This document shows, piece after piece, positions 50,326-59,540 of a stretch of DNA of 64,000 nt. The DNA lies in assembly GCA_963834755.1 (NCBI GenBank), contig CAWICQ010000010.1, positions 310,001 to 374,000 of the forward strand, written 5' to 3'. Position numbers and translations under genes: made by a program. Origin of the DNA: Dokdonella_A sp963834755 (GTDB lineage Bacteria; Pseudomonadota; Gammaproteobacteria; Xanthomonadales; Rhodanobacteraceae). The notes beneath the pieces are model-generated. The model was not told where the DNA came from, made no database searches, and saw only the letters and a list, made by a program, of their open reading frames with translations. Position 1 is the first letter of the stretch. Every line of letters starts with the position of its first letter.

Positions 50326-53300
50326 TTATCCGCCGTCGAATCCGTCCGCGAATATTCGATCGTCGAGCACATGGAACGCCTGCGTGGCGCTCGCCGGCAA
50401 CAGCGCGGTCGTGCCAGCGTAACTCGCATTCAGAGTCAACACGGCCGGCGCGCCGAGCGCGATATTGCACGTGGCGACGCCGCTCGCATTCGTGGTTCCA
50501 TCGCACTGCGCAGCACCCATCGTGAACGTCACATCCGCGCCGGGAACGGGCAGCGCCGGATCGACCGAAAGATCGAGCAGCGTCGCCGTCACGGCGATCG
50601 TTCCGCCGCTGTTGCCGGACGTCGGGCTTCCGTTGAGCGTCAAGTAGGTTGTATGCCGACCGCCGGTCCAGACCACCGGCACCTGATTCGAGGTGACGGT
50701 TGCGTTGTCGATCGTCGCAAACGCTACGACCGCGTCCTCGCCGATATTGCGGCCGACATAGGAAAACGGCACGCCGGAGCCGAAGCCCATGAACGCGACC
50801 ACTTGCAATGAATTTGCGCCGGAGACGACCACCGTCACTGGAGTGCCGGGCGGCGGCGCTCCATGCGGGAAGAAAACGGTGAAGTTCTGCACCGTGCCTT
50901 GCGCAGCGGTCGGCGGTTCGTCGACCGGTTCGAGATCGAGCGACGGATTCGGAGTCAGCTGATCCGCCGCCGGACACGTTCCGTCCGCGTTGCTGAGGCG
51001 ATAAATCGCCACACCCGCGTTGAGATAGAAGCAGCCGTCCGGTCCGACGACACGAATGGCGCCGGCTCCTGTTTCTTCGAGAACGGCACCGCTGAATGCC
51101 GGTGGCACGAGCGACATGTCATACGCCGCGACCGATTCCGCATAACCGCCGATGCGGCTCGCACCGACGACAAGCGCTTGCGCGCCGCCAGCGGGCGCGC
51201 TGCCGAGCGCGGTTACCGTGAACGTCGAACCGATCGTGGTCGGCGTGACTGTCGGTGGTTGCGCCTGATCGGTACCGCTCACCACATCGATCGCGCCGAA
51301 CAATCCGTAGGAATGCACGACGTAGAACGTGCCGTCGGGTGCGAAGCTCAAGCCGCCGTTCGGCGAGCCTGAGCTTTGCGCGTAGACCGAAGTCGATGGC
51401 GTTCCGCCGAGATTCGTCACGCGCCAAATCGAAGCGTTGTCGGATCCGGCGCCCGTGCAGCCATCCGTTACGAACACATCGCCGCTGAGCGGATCGGTCG
51501 CGCTGTCGAACGGACACGGCAGGTTGGTCGACACCGGCGTCGCCGTGCCGTTGATCGTATCGATCCTGAGCAACGCGCCGGTGGTGAAATCGCCGGTCGT
51601 CGCGACGCGAGCGCCGTAAAGATTGCCGTCGCCGCCGAAGGTCAATGCACCGAGCGAAGGTCCGAGCGGCGTTGCAGTGATGCGATTCGCATCGGTGACG
51701 ATGACGCCGCCGGGTGGAATGTCGTACACATCGCCGGTGACATAGTCCGATGCGAACAAGTGACCGGTCGCATCGAATGCGAGGCCGCTGACGCCGACGC
51801 AGCCCGCGACCGTGATGCCGCCGAAATTGACGCCGTTCTGCACCGGAAAGCCGCTCGCGTAGAGCGACAGTGCGTAACCCGGCGCGGCGACCGGCGGCGT
51901 AGTGACGCCGCAGCCAGTCCCGTTGGACCACGTGACGACCGCGAAGCCGGGCACCGGCAGGCTGCCGTCGGTGACATCGACGGCCGCGTACGAAACCGGT
52001 TCGCTGATCGCATCGGTGACTTCGAACACGGCATGGCCGTTCGCATCAGTGACGGTCGGGTTGTCGCCGAAGATCAGCGAGCTTCCGCTTTGCGCGAGCA
52101 TGACGCTCTTGCCCGATGCGGGACGTCCGAGCCCGTCCTGCAAGGTCACCGTGATCGTGCTGAAGCTGGTGCCATCGGCGGTTTGATCGGTCGGAAACGC
52201 GACGATGCCGCCGCTCGTGGCCGGCGCGCCGATGAACGGCAGTCTCTGCGCGGCGGCGAGCGTGACGCCGTCGGTCGTGTCGGTCGCGGTAAATGTCAGC
52301 TCTTCGACGGTGAGATCGGTCACCTCGAACATCGCAACGCCGTCGCTTGCGGTCATCGCGCCCGGCGGAATGATCGAGGCGTGATTGCCGGCGTTGGCCG
52401 TGAGCACGACGGTCTTGTTCGGGACGGTGTTTCCGTTGGCGTCTCGCAAGGTCACCACCACGATCCCCGGCGTGGCGCCATCAGCCGGCACGCCGAAGTT
52501 GTCGGTGAACGGTTCGACCGGCGGCGCGGTTGCGAGCATCTCGGAGAGATCCGCGGAAGGCACGCCCGCGGTCCGTCCGGTCAGCAGAAGATTCAACGTG
52601 GCGAGATCGGGCGAACCGAGTCCGACGTGCGCGAAATCGCTGCTCATCGACGCCGCATCGTGAAACGCCGCCGACGCATTCAACGCATAGAAACTGTCGT
52701 TGACGAAACCAAGATTCGTTCCGCCGGCCTGATTCAGAAGCGCCGTGAAGGCGGCCCAGATCGGCGTCGCCATGCTGGTGCCGCCGTAGAGCAAACCGGT
52801 CGGACAGCCCCCGGCGTCGACCTGGCAGATCACCATACCGGTTTGCGGATCGGCAACCATCGCGACATCCGGAATCGATCGCATCGCGGACGTCGTGAAA
52901 CCATCCTGATAACTCGGCCGCGTGAAGAACCGGCTGACGCCGAAGCCGCCCTGCCCGGTCTGCGGCTGGTGCGTCGAGCCATCCCACCATGATTCGCCAC
53001 GACGAATGCCGCCGGCGCCGGCCGTCAGCGACGTGCCGCCGACCGCGGTGATGTGCGGCGCGCTGGCCGGCACCGCAACCGTGTTCGGTGATCCGTCCAG
53101 GCACGTGCTGCCGGTGTCGCCGCTGCCGGAAAACACGCTGATGCCGGCGGCCGCTGCGTTCTGCAGGATCGCATCGATGCTGTCGACGTCGGCCTGCGTC
53201 GTCTGGCTTTCGCAATAGGCCCAGCTGTTGCTGATCACGTCGACGCCGTCGGAGACCATGCGGTTGAACACTTGCTGGAAACTTCCCGCGCCGGAGAACG

Positions 53301-54471
53301 CCGCGCTGTAGACGACGACGCTGGCCGCCGGCGCGAGACTCATCACGACATCGATGTCGAGCACGACTTCGCTTTCCGCGCCGCCGAAGCTCGCGCCCGC
53401 GCCGATGTTCACCTCGCTGAGATTGCCGATCTCGCTCGCCGGCGCTCCGATCAGGTCGAGGTACGCCGCGATGTCGCTGGTCTGGTACTGATCGAACTCG
53501 ACGAGTCCGATGGTCTGCCCGCTGCCGTCAATCGTGTTCCACGGCACGCCGCCGCTGATGATCGTTCCGTTCCATACGCGGCGCCCGAAATCGTTGTTGA
53601 GGCATTTCTCGTAGTAGTCCTGCACGTTCTTGTTGTACGAGTTGTAGGACTTGACGTAATCCTTGACCGCCTTGCCCTCGCCTTCGAGATCCATCAGGAA
53701 TTCGCCGGTCGCACGCGATCCGGCGTAGATGGCGCAGAGCGGCCCGTAAAGATCGCAATTCGCCGGATCCTCGTTCACCGGACACTGGAAGTAGTGATCG
53801 GGCGGTGCCGAAACGCTGAGCGGACTCGGACGCGCGAGATTGGACAAACCGGTAATCGCCTGCACGTGCGCGGCGAGATCGGCGGGCAGCGCAGGATCGC
53901 GGTCGTTGGCGAAGAACGTGCGTTCGCCGGCGACGTAATCGCCGATGTGGATCGCGAGCGTCGATTCGACATCCGCACGCGCGGCGCTCACGGTGAGACT
54001 CATGCGGTTCGCCGAGCGCTCGACCTCTTCGAAGCGTTGTGCGCTGAGGTATGCCGCGAGTTGATCGTAGGTCTTTTGCGAGGGTCCGAACCGATCGGCG
54101 AGCTGCTTTGGCGTCAGGAAATGGCGGAATTGGGGCGATGTCGACGCATAGACATCGTGCAGGTAATTCTGGAAGCCGGCTTCGTCGTCGTGGCGCAATA
54201 CGAATGTCAGAGTCATCGGACCGCTCGCCGCCGGCGCGGTCTTGACGGGCGCGAGGCCGGTCAGCGTATGACCCGGCAGCCGCATCGAGCCGGAATCCGC
54301 GCCCGCGGCGACGGATTCGGCGACGAGGCCGGAGAAGCGGGTCTCGATTCCCGCTGCCAGGGAGCCGGCACCGGCCCAACCCGCGCCGAGCGTCAGCACG
54401 ACCGACAGCGAAAACGTCGCTGCGCGAAGGATTCCGCGCGCGACCCGAAGCAACGAGCTTTTCCGTTCCAC
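50326..54471 (-). CDS. large secreted S53 (sedolisin/kumamolisin-type) peptidase with Ig-like and propeller regions and C-terminal IFADGFD
   Basis: A 1,381-residue exported endopeptidase. GTG 54471 follows GAGGGG and gives a signal peptide (ATFSLSVVLTLGAGWAGAGS). An ATG at 54537 is an alternative. The pro-kumamolisin domain (VLRHDDEAGFQNYLHDVYAS, then FRHFLTPKQLADRFGP) is followed by the catalytic domain. Its triad is E368 and D372 in AESEVVLDIDVV and S566 in GGTSMATPIWAAF, with oxyanion D452 in GSGDTGST. Beyond it lie two invasin-like Ig repeats (VVTLRDANGNTVPNKTVVLT; ITVTLQDGLGRPASGKSVML), a beta-propeller-like stretch (about residues 860-1170) and a last Ig-like repeat. The end reads HVLDDRIFADGFDGG. 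Confidence 0.9.
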   Translation of the reverse strand: MERKSSLLRVARGILRAATFSLSVVLTLGAGWAGAGSLAAGIETRFSGLVAESVAAGADSGSMRLPGHTLTGLAPVKTAPAASGPMTLTFVLRHDDEAGFQNYLHDVYASTSPQFRHFLTPKQLADRFGPSQKTYDQLAAYLSAQRFEEVERSANRMSLTVSAARADVESTLAIHIGDYVAGERTFFANDRDPALPADLAAHVQAITGLSNLARPSPLSVSAPPDHYFQCPVNEDPANCDLYGPLCAIYAGSRATGEFLMDLEGEGKAVKDYVKSYNSYNKNVQDYYEKCLNNDFGRRVWNGTIISGGVPWNTIDGSGQTIGLVEFDQYQTSDIAAYLDLIGAPASEIGNLSEVNIGAGASFGGAESEVVLDIDVVMSLAPAASVVVYSAAFSGAGSFQQVFNRMVSDGVDVISNSWAYCESQTTQADVDSIDAILQNAAAAGISVFSGSGDTGSTCLDGSPNTVAVPASAPHITAVGGTSLTAGAGGIRRGESWWDGSTHQPQTGQGGFGVSRFFTRPSYQDGFTTSAMRSIPDVAMVADPQTGMVICQVDAGGCPTGLLYGGTSMATPIWAAFTALLNQAGGTNLGFVNDSFYALNASAAFHDAASMSSDFAHVGLGSPDLATLNLLLTGRTAGVPSADLSEMLATAPPVEPFTDNFGVPADGATPGIVVVTLRDANGNTVPNKTVVLTANAGNHASIIPPGAMTASDGVAMFEVTDLTVEELTFTATDTTDGVTLAAAQRLPFIGAPATSGGIVAFPTDQTADGTSFSTITVTLQDGLGRPASGKSVMLAQSGSSLIFGDNPTVTDANGHAVFEVTDAISEPVSYAAVDVTDGSLPVPGFAVVTWSNGTGCGVTTPPVAAPGYALSLYASGFPVQNGVNFGGITVAGCVGVSGLAFDATGHLFASDYVTGDVYDIPPGGVIVTDANRITATPLGPSLGALTFGGDGNLYGARVATTGDFTTGALLRIDTINGTATPVSTNLPCPFDSATDPLSGDVFVTDGCTGAGSDNASIWRVTNLGGTPSTSVYAQSSGSPNGGLSFAPDGTFYVVHSYGLFGAIDVVSGTDQAQPPTVTPTTIGSTFTVTALGSAPAGGAQALVVGASRIGGYAESVAAYDMSLVPPAFSGAVLEETGAGAIRVVGPDGCFYLNAGVAIYRLSNADGTCPAADQLTPNPSLDLEPVDEPPTAAQGTVQNFTVFFPHGAPPPGTPVTVVVSGANSLQVVAFMGFGSGVPFSYVGRNIGEDAVVAFATIDNATVTSNQVPVVWTGGRHTTYLTLNGSPTSGNSGGTIAVTATLLDLSVDPALPVPGADVTFTMGAAQCDGTTNASGVATCNIALGAPAVLTLNASYAGTTALLPASATQAFHVLDDRIFADGFDGG

Positions 54472-54833
54472 GATCCACCCCTCTCGTCGAACAGCCGACG
54501 GCAACGATGACAGTGAGAGGAATCGGTAAAGCATCATGGGACCGTCGGGCTCCTGGCGCTTGCCGTTCAGATTGAATCGTGGACGGCGCCGTCCGGACCG
54601 CGCCCGAATCGTGTTTCGTCTTTCGCGCCGAGCGCATGCGGCGCCGACGATTCTTCGCGAACGCGTGCCTCGGCTCGCATCGGAATGAACGCACATCGGC
54701 TCGTCATACGCACGTAACCCGAAACCGGCTTAGTGGCCGCCGATGATGGAGTCCGCCGCATGACAATTCGATGTCACCCGCTCGCTCTGACCGGCGCGCG
54801 AAGACGCGTTCATCGCTGAGGCGCGTTGCCGGC
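54472..54833. other. 362-base gap between the peptidase and the glycosyltransferase operon
   Basis: The divergent promoters of both must lie here. I cannot identify convincing boxes, repeats or a gene. Confidence 0.4.
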
Positions 54834-56114
54834 ATGCATATCGTCGACGTGACCTTGTTCTTCGCCCCGCACAGCGGCGGCGTGAAGCGCTATCTCCTCG
54901 CGAAACGGCAATTCTTTTCCGGCCGCATGGACATCCGCCATACGCTCGTCGTGCCCGGCGCATGGAACCGGCGGCACGAGCCCGGCATCGTCGAGATGGG
55001 CTGCCCGCGCATTCCGGGCGGAGGCGGTTATCGGCTGCCGCTCAACGTCGTCCACTGGTCGAACACATTGCGCGATCTCAGACCGGATGTGATCGAAGCG
55101 GCCGATCCGTACCACCTCGCCTGGGTCGCGCTCGGCGTTGCCGATCGGCTCGGAATTCCGGCCGTCGCGTTCGCCCATTCGGATCTTGCGCGCCTGTTCG
55201 GCGATCGCTTCGCGCCTTCGCTCGGTCGTGCGGCGGGTGCCTACCTCAAGCATTTGTATCGCCGGTTCGATTGCGTGCTCGCGCCGAGCCGGCTCATCGC
55301 CGAACGCCTCGGCGATCTCGGCATCGGCAACGTCGCGATCCAGCCGCTCGGCGTCGACGGCACGGCGTTTCATCCGAGTCGCGCCGATCCGGCGCTTCGC
55401 GACGAGCTCGGCCTTGCACCCGACACGCGCGTTCTGATCTTCGCCGGCCGCATGGCGCGCGAGAAAGAAATCCCGTTGCTCCTGCGCGTGCTCGCCGAGC
55501 TCGGACCGCGCTATCACCTGTTGCTGGTCGGTGGCGAACGACGCGAGATGCTCGCGCCGAACGTGACCATGCTGCCGTACGAGCAGGATCCGGCCGCGCT
55601 CGCGCGTCTTCTCGCGAGCAGCGACGCGCTGATTCATGCGGGGCGCCACGAAACGTTCGGCATGATCCTGATCGAAGCGATGGCCTGTGCGCTGCCGGTG
55701 ATCGCCGTGCGTGCCGGCGCGGTGACCGAGATCGTCGATCCGCGCGTCGGTCGCATCGCAACACCCGACGATGCGCGATCGCTCGCCGACGCCACGCGTT
55801 CGATCTTCGCGGGCGATCGCGACGCGATGGGCGCATTCGCGCGTGCGCGCGCCGAGCGCGATTACCTCTGGCAGAACACGCTGCCGCGACTTGTGCAACG
55901 CTATGCTGAGCTCATGAGCGCGCGCGCCAGCAATCTGGTTCTCGCGCCGACGGACGCGCGCGGCGCAGTGGGCGCGGCGCCGCAACTACGCGACGCGCGC
56001 GCGAAGGGTTGGATGTTCGCGCGCGAGGAGACTGCGGCGGTCGATACGCCCGAGCGCGCCGACGTGACTGCCGCCGGCGCGCTGCCGGAAGCAGAAGTTC
56101 CCGAGGCAGCATGA
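54834..56114 (+). CDS. GT4-family glycosyltransferase
   Basis: A 426-residue GT-B enzyme. It starts at ATG 54834 with MHIVDVTLFFAPHSGGVKRY, the typical G-G-V N-terminal loop. ADRLGIPAVAFAHSDLARLF and DCVLAPSRLIAERLGDLGIG are in the acceptor domain. LIFAGRMAREKEIPLLLRVL and ASSDALIHAGRHETFGMILI EAMACALPVIAVRAGAVTEI (E-x7-E) bind the sugar nucleotide. The last 60 residues are a disordered Ala-rich tail. Its stop overlaps the deacetylase ATG by 4 bases. It probably glycosylates a lipid or polysaccharide. Confidence 0.9.
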   Translation: MHIVDVTLFFAPHSGGVKRYLLAKRQFFSGRMDIRHTLVVPGAWNRRHEPGIVEMGCPRIPGGGGYRLPLNVVHWSNTLRDLRPDVIEAADPYHLAWVALGVADRLGIPAVAFAHSDLARLFGDRFAPSLGRAAGAYLKHLYRRFDCVLAPSRLIAERLGDLGIGNVAIQPLGVDGTAFHPSRADPALRDELGLAPDTRVLIFAGRMAREKEIPLLLRVLAELGPRYHLLLVGGERREMLAPNVTMLPYEQDPAALARLLASSDALIHAGRHETFGMILIEAMACALPVIAVRAGAVTEIVDPRVGRIATPDDARSLADATRSIFAGDRDAMGAFARARAERDYLWQNTLPRLVQRYAELMSARASNLVLAPTDARGAVGAAPQLRDARAKGWMFAREETAAVDTPERADVTAAGALPEAEVPEAA

Positions 56115-56938
56115 ACGCCGTGGTCGACCACTCGCTCGCCGCGCGCGACGCCGGCACGCGCGATACGAGTCGCGCGCTCTGCATCGCTATCCACGACGTT
56201 GCGCCGGCAACCTGGCCGCGATGCGAAGTGTTGCTCGAGCTGTTGCGCTCGATCGGCGCGCCGCCGGTGACGCTGCTCGTCGTACCTGAATATCACCGCC
56301 GCGGCTGCTGCGAATCGGACCTTCATTTTGTCCGCGCCATCGACAACCACATCGCACGCGGTGATGAGATCGCATTGCACGGCTATTACCACGTGGACGA
56401 CGGCCCGGCCGCCTATTCGACGTTCGAATGGCTGCAGCGCCGCATTCTCACCGCGAGCGAAGGCGAATTCGCCGCGCTGACCGAGTGCGAGGCCGAGCTT
56501 CGCATCGGCGCGGGCTTGCGCATGTTCGAACGCCTCAACTGGGACGTCGCCGGCTTCGTCGCGCCCGCGTGGCTGCTCGGCCCCGGCGCCCGCGCGGCAC
56601 TCGCGCGCACGACCATACGCTACACGAGCACGCACACGTACCTCGAAATGGTCGCGAGCGGCCAGCGCATCGCGGCGCCGGTGATCTCCGCATCGGCGCG
56701 CAGCCGCTGGCGACGCTGGACGAGTCGGCGGTGGCTGAGCGCCGCCGATGCGATGATGCGCACGAGGCCATTGCTGCGCGTTGCGCTGCATCCTGCAGAT
56801 GCGGACGACGCCGATCTGCTGGCATCGTGGTTCAATCTTCTCCAAACACTCCTCGCCGATCGCATCGCGCTGACCAAATCGACGGCATTGAAGCGCTTGC
56901 TGGCGCACGCCCAGCCGATCGCGCCGGCGCACGCATGA
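56111..56938 (+). CDS. DUF2334 / polysaccharide deacetylase family protein
   Basis: A 275-residue protein with an NodB-like TIM-barrel start: ALCIAIHDVAPATWPRCEVL (HD metal motif), then PPVTLLVVPEYHRRGC and GDEIALHGYYHVDDGPAAYS, the H-x3-H motif. The W-D-V-A-G-F-V-A-P-A-W-L-L-G segment is typical of the DUF2334 branch. It may remove acetyl groups from the glycan or lipid-linked sugar made by the adjoining enzyme. ATGA overlaps tie it to both neighbours. Confidence 0.82.
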   Translation: MNAVVDHSLAARDAGTRDTSRALCIAIHDVAPATWPRCEVLLELLRSIGAPPVTLLVVPEYHRRGCCESDLHFVRAIDNHIARGDEIALHGYYHVDDGPAAYSTFEWLQRRILTASEGEFAALTECEAELRIGAGLRMFERLNWDVAGFVAPAWLLGPGARAALARTTIRYTSTHTYLEMVASGQRIAAPVISASARSRWRRWTSRRWLSAADAMMRTRPLLRVALHPADADDADLLASWFNLLQTLLADRIALTKSTALKRLLAHAQPIAPAHA

Positions 56939-57936
56939 AACGCTCGTGGCTCTGGCTCCTCGGCGGCGCTGCGATCGTCGCGGGACTCGGCGTACCGCTC
57001 GCGTTCGGCGGTCGCGCCGCGCTCGCGACACTCGCGACGATTCCGCTCGGCACCTTCGCGGGGCTTGCCGGCCTCGCACTCGCGAGCGCACTCGCACGCG
57101 CGATCAAGCTGCGGCTCCTTGCGATGCGACTCGGCCATCACATCGCGGTGCCGCGCGCGCTCATCACCGCGTTTGCCAGCGACGCCGCTTTCCAGGCGAC
57201 ACCGGCCGGCGCGGGCGGCTATCCCGCGACGATCCTGCTGCTCCGACGCGGCGGCATACCGGCATCGGCGGGCGTTGCGATGTGCGCGGCCGATCAGGCG
57301 CTCGACAGCGCACTGTTCGCGATCGCACTGCCGCTATTTTGTCTGCTCGATCTCGGCGACGCCGTGCCGGTTACGTGGCGCTCGATCGCATGGCTGCCCG
57401 CGGTTGTCGTGATCGGCATCGCCGGTGCGATCGCCCTCGCCTACTCGATTCGCGCAATGTGGATGCCGCCGCTTCGCGCACTGGTGTTGCGCGTGCGCTG
57501 GCTGCGCGGGCGTCGCGAACAGGTGCGCGCGTTCTCCGCGCGTGCCATCGCCGACTTCGCACGTCTGCGCAGCGGATCGCCGTTCGTTACCGGTGCACTC
57601 GTGCTCGCCGTCGCAGCGCAGTGGATTGCGCGCTACGCGGCGCTGTGGCTCGCGCTTGTCGCGCTCGGGCGACCGCTGCATTTCGGACTCGTGTTCGTCG
57701 CGCAATCCGTCGCCCTGCACGCGGCGCAATGGACCGGAGCACCCGGCGGCGTCGGTGCCGGCGACGTCGCGCTCGCAGGCGCACTATCGCCATGGGCACC
57801 GCTCGCCGTGCTTGCTCCGGCGCTCTTGCTGTGGCGTCTGACGACGTTTCATGCCGTGCTTGTCGCCGGCGCGATCGCGTTCGCGTGCGATCGGCGGCGC
57901 ACCGAGTCGAGAGTAGTGGTCGCAGCGGAAGGCTGA
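56935..57936 (+). CDS. UPF0104 / lysylphosphatidylglycerol-synthase-like transmembrane protein
   Basis: A 333-residue membrane protein with about eight helices: SWLWLLGGAAIVAGLGVPLA, ITAFASDAAFQATPAGAGGY PATILLLRRGGIPASAGVAM and AQSVALHAAQWTGAPGGVGA GDVALAGALS. The T-P-A-G-x-G-G-Y-P and G-x-P-G-G-x-G-x-x-D elements are the flippase-like AglD/MprF membrane fold. It overlaps the deacetylase by 4 bases. Together the three genes suggest making and moving a modified glycolipid; the product is unknown. Confidence 0.82.
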   Translation: MKRSWLWLLGGAAIVAGLGVPLAFGGRAALATLATIPLGTFAGLAGLALASALARAIKLRLLAMRLGHHIAVPRALITAFASDAAFQATPAGAGGYPATILLLRRGGIPASAGVAMCAADQALDSALFAIALPLFCLLDLGDAVPVTWRSIAWLPAVVVIGIAGAIALAYSIRAMWMPPLRALVLRVRWLRGRREQVRAFSARAIADFARLRSGSPFVTGALVLAVAAQWIARYAALWLALVALGRPLHFGLVFVAQSVALHAAQWTGAPGGVGAGDVALAGALSPWAPLAVLAPALLLWRLTTFHAVLVAGAIAFACDRRRTESRVVVAAEG

Positions 57937-58084
57937 CCGCGCGGCGCATGCGCCATCCATCGAAGCCGTGATCGGTTTCGTTCCCTGCGCCCGGGACCTC
58001 GAGTCCGCCATCTTCACGTTGGTTAAGCCAGGAGACTTTCTTCGACTCCGAGGTGTCCGTCCGCACGGCGTTCGGTCGGTCGAC

Positions 58085-58114
58085 GCGGATTTATCGGCGC
58101 GGGAATAAATCCGC
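58085..58114. promoter_or_regulatory. perfect 10-bp inverted repeat upstream of the metallophosphatase
   Basis: GCGGATTTAT at 58085-58094 and ATAAATCCGC at 58105-58114 are separated by 10 bases, ending 45 bases before the metallophosphatase start. It could be an operator of a dimeric regulator or a leader hairpin. The A/T-rich halves stand out in the local GC-rich sequence. Confidence 0.5.
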
Positions 58115-58159
58115 CCGCTCGCGGATTGAGTGGGTTGTATCACCACACCAGGATCGGCC

Positions 58160-59128
58160 ATGTCCCATTCGAACGACAGAGAAACGAAAACACCCGCCCA
58201 GCTCGAACGCCGCAAAGCGCTCGGCTGTCTCGCAGCCTGGAGCGGCGCCGCAGTCGTATGGACGATCGCGGGTGGCGTGCCGCGCGCGCTCGGCGTCACG
58301 GCGTCGGGCAAACCGCTCGCGACGTCCGCGAAGGCGTTCACATTCGTACAGATCAGCGATACGCACGTCGGCTTTCACAAGGATGCCAATCCGGATGTGA
58401 TCGGGAGTTTTCGCCACGCCATCGGCGACATCAACGGATTGCCGCAGGCGCCGGCGTTCGTCGTGCACACCGGCGATGTGAGCCATCTGTCCAAACCCGA
58501 AGAGTTCGGACAGGCGAAGGATCTGATCAGCGAAATCAAGGTCGATCGCGTGCACACGGTACCGGGCGAGCACGACGCGCTCGACGCGGGCCTCGGCGGG
58601 TATCTCACGCATTTCGATCACGACGGCAAGAATCGCGCGTGGTACAGCTTCGAGCAGAACGGCGTGCGTTTCATCGGGCTCAGCAACGTGCTCAACTTCA
58701 AGGCGAAGACGCTGTCGTCGTTCGGCGACGAGCAGCTGGCGTGGCTGAAGAACGATCTCGCCGGCGTATCGCACAGCACGCCGATCGTGGTGATGGCGCA
58801 CATTCCCATGTGGACGGTTTACGAGCCGTGGGGATGGGGCACGGCCGATTCAGCGGCCGCGCTCGCGCTGTTGAAACCGTACGGATCGGTGACCGTGCTC
58901 AATGGACACATTCATCAGGTGCTGCAGAAAGTCGAAGGCAACGTCGCGTTGCACACGGCGATGTCGCTCGCGTATCCGCTGCCGACGCCCGGCCAGGAAG
59001 GCATTGGTGAACCCGGACCCGTGACCGTTCCGGCCGGCGAGCTCGGCAAGTTGCTGGGGACGCGGCAGATTCGCGTTGTGCCCGGCAAGCATGCGCTGGC
59101 GACGATCGATACGCCGCTCGAACGCTGA
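58160..59128 (+). CDS. exported metallophosphatase
   Basis: A 322-residue calcineurin-like phosphoesterase. ERRKALGCLAAWSGAAVVWT at the N-terminus is a Tat-like signal. The metal ligands are in QISDTHVG, HTGDVSHLS, VPGEHD, MAHIPMW and LNGHIHQVLQ, the full D-x-H / G-D / G-N(E)-H / H / G-H-x-H set, with E replacing the usual N in GEHD. It heads an operon with cupredoxin, sigma and anti-sigma genes, so a role in periplasmic stress response is likely. The substrate is unknown. Confidence 0.88.
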   Translation: MSHSNDRETKTPAQLERRKALGCLAAWSGAAVVWTIAGGVPRALGVTASGKPLATSAKAFTFVQISDTHVGFHKDANPDVIGSFRHAIGDINGLPQAPAFVVHTGDVSHLSKPEEFGQAKDLISEIKVDRVHTVPGEHDALDAGLGGYLTHFDHDGKNRAWYSFEQNGVRFIGLSNVLNFKAKTLSSFGDEQLAWLKNDLAGVSHSTPIVVMAHIPMWTVYEPWGWGTADSAAALALLKPYGSVTVLNGHIHQVLQKVEGNVALHTAMSLAYPLPTPGQEGIGEPGPVTVPAGELGKLLGTRQIRVVPGKHALATIDTPLER

Positions 59129-59137
59129 GCAGCTGCC

Positions 59138-59488
59138 ATGGATCGTTTGCGCGCCACGGCGCCGATCGCACGAGGTTCGGCCGTCTTTTTCGCCGGCTTC
59201 CTGCTCGCCGTCATGACGGCCACCGCGTCGGCGGCGCCGGTACAAATCGACATTCGGAAGTTTGCATTCTCGCCGCAGGAGATCACTATTGCGCCCGGAA
59301 CGACGGTGCGCTGGATCAACGACGATGAAACGCCGCACACCGTCACCGCGCAGGATGCGGGCTTCACGTCGCCGGGACTCGACACCGGCGACGGCTACCA
59401 ACACACCTTCGACAGGGAAGGCGATGTCACGTATTTCTGTTCGGTGCATCCCTTCATGAAAGGCGTCGTGCACGTCCGCAAACCCTGA
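59138..59488 (+). CDS. secreted cupredoxin (amicyanin/plastocyanin-like)
   Basis: A 116-residue blue-copper protein. The N-terminal signal (GSAVFFAGFLLAVMTATASA) ends near A-P. The domain has VQIDIRKFAFSPQEITIAPG, TTVRWINDDETPHTVTAQDA with the first His, and VTYFCSVHPFMKGVVHV with Cys, His and Met, which is the type-1 copper site. It carries electrons or buffers copper in the periplasm. It lies 9 bases after the metallophosphatase stop. Confidence 0.92.
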   Translation: MDRLRATAPIARGSAVFFAGFLLAVMTATASAAPVQIDIRKFAFSPQEITIAPGTTVRWINDDETPHTVTAQDAGFTSPGLDTGDGYQHTFDREGDVTYFCSVHPFMKGVVHVRKP

Positions 59489-59540
59489 CGCAGATTTCGG
59501 CGTCGACCGCACTTTCGAGCTCTTGGTTCGACGGAGCAGC

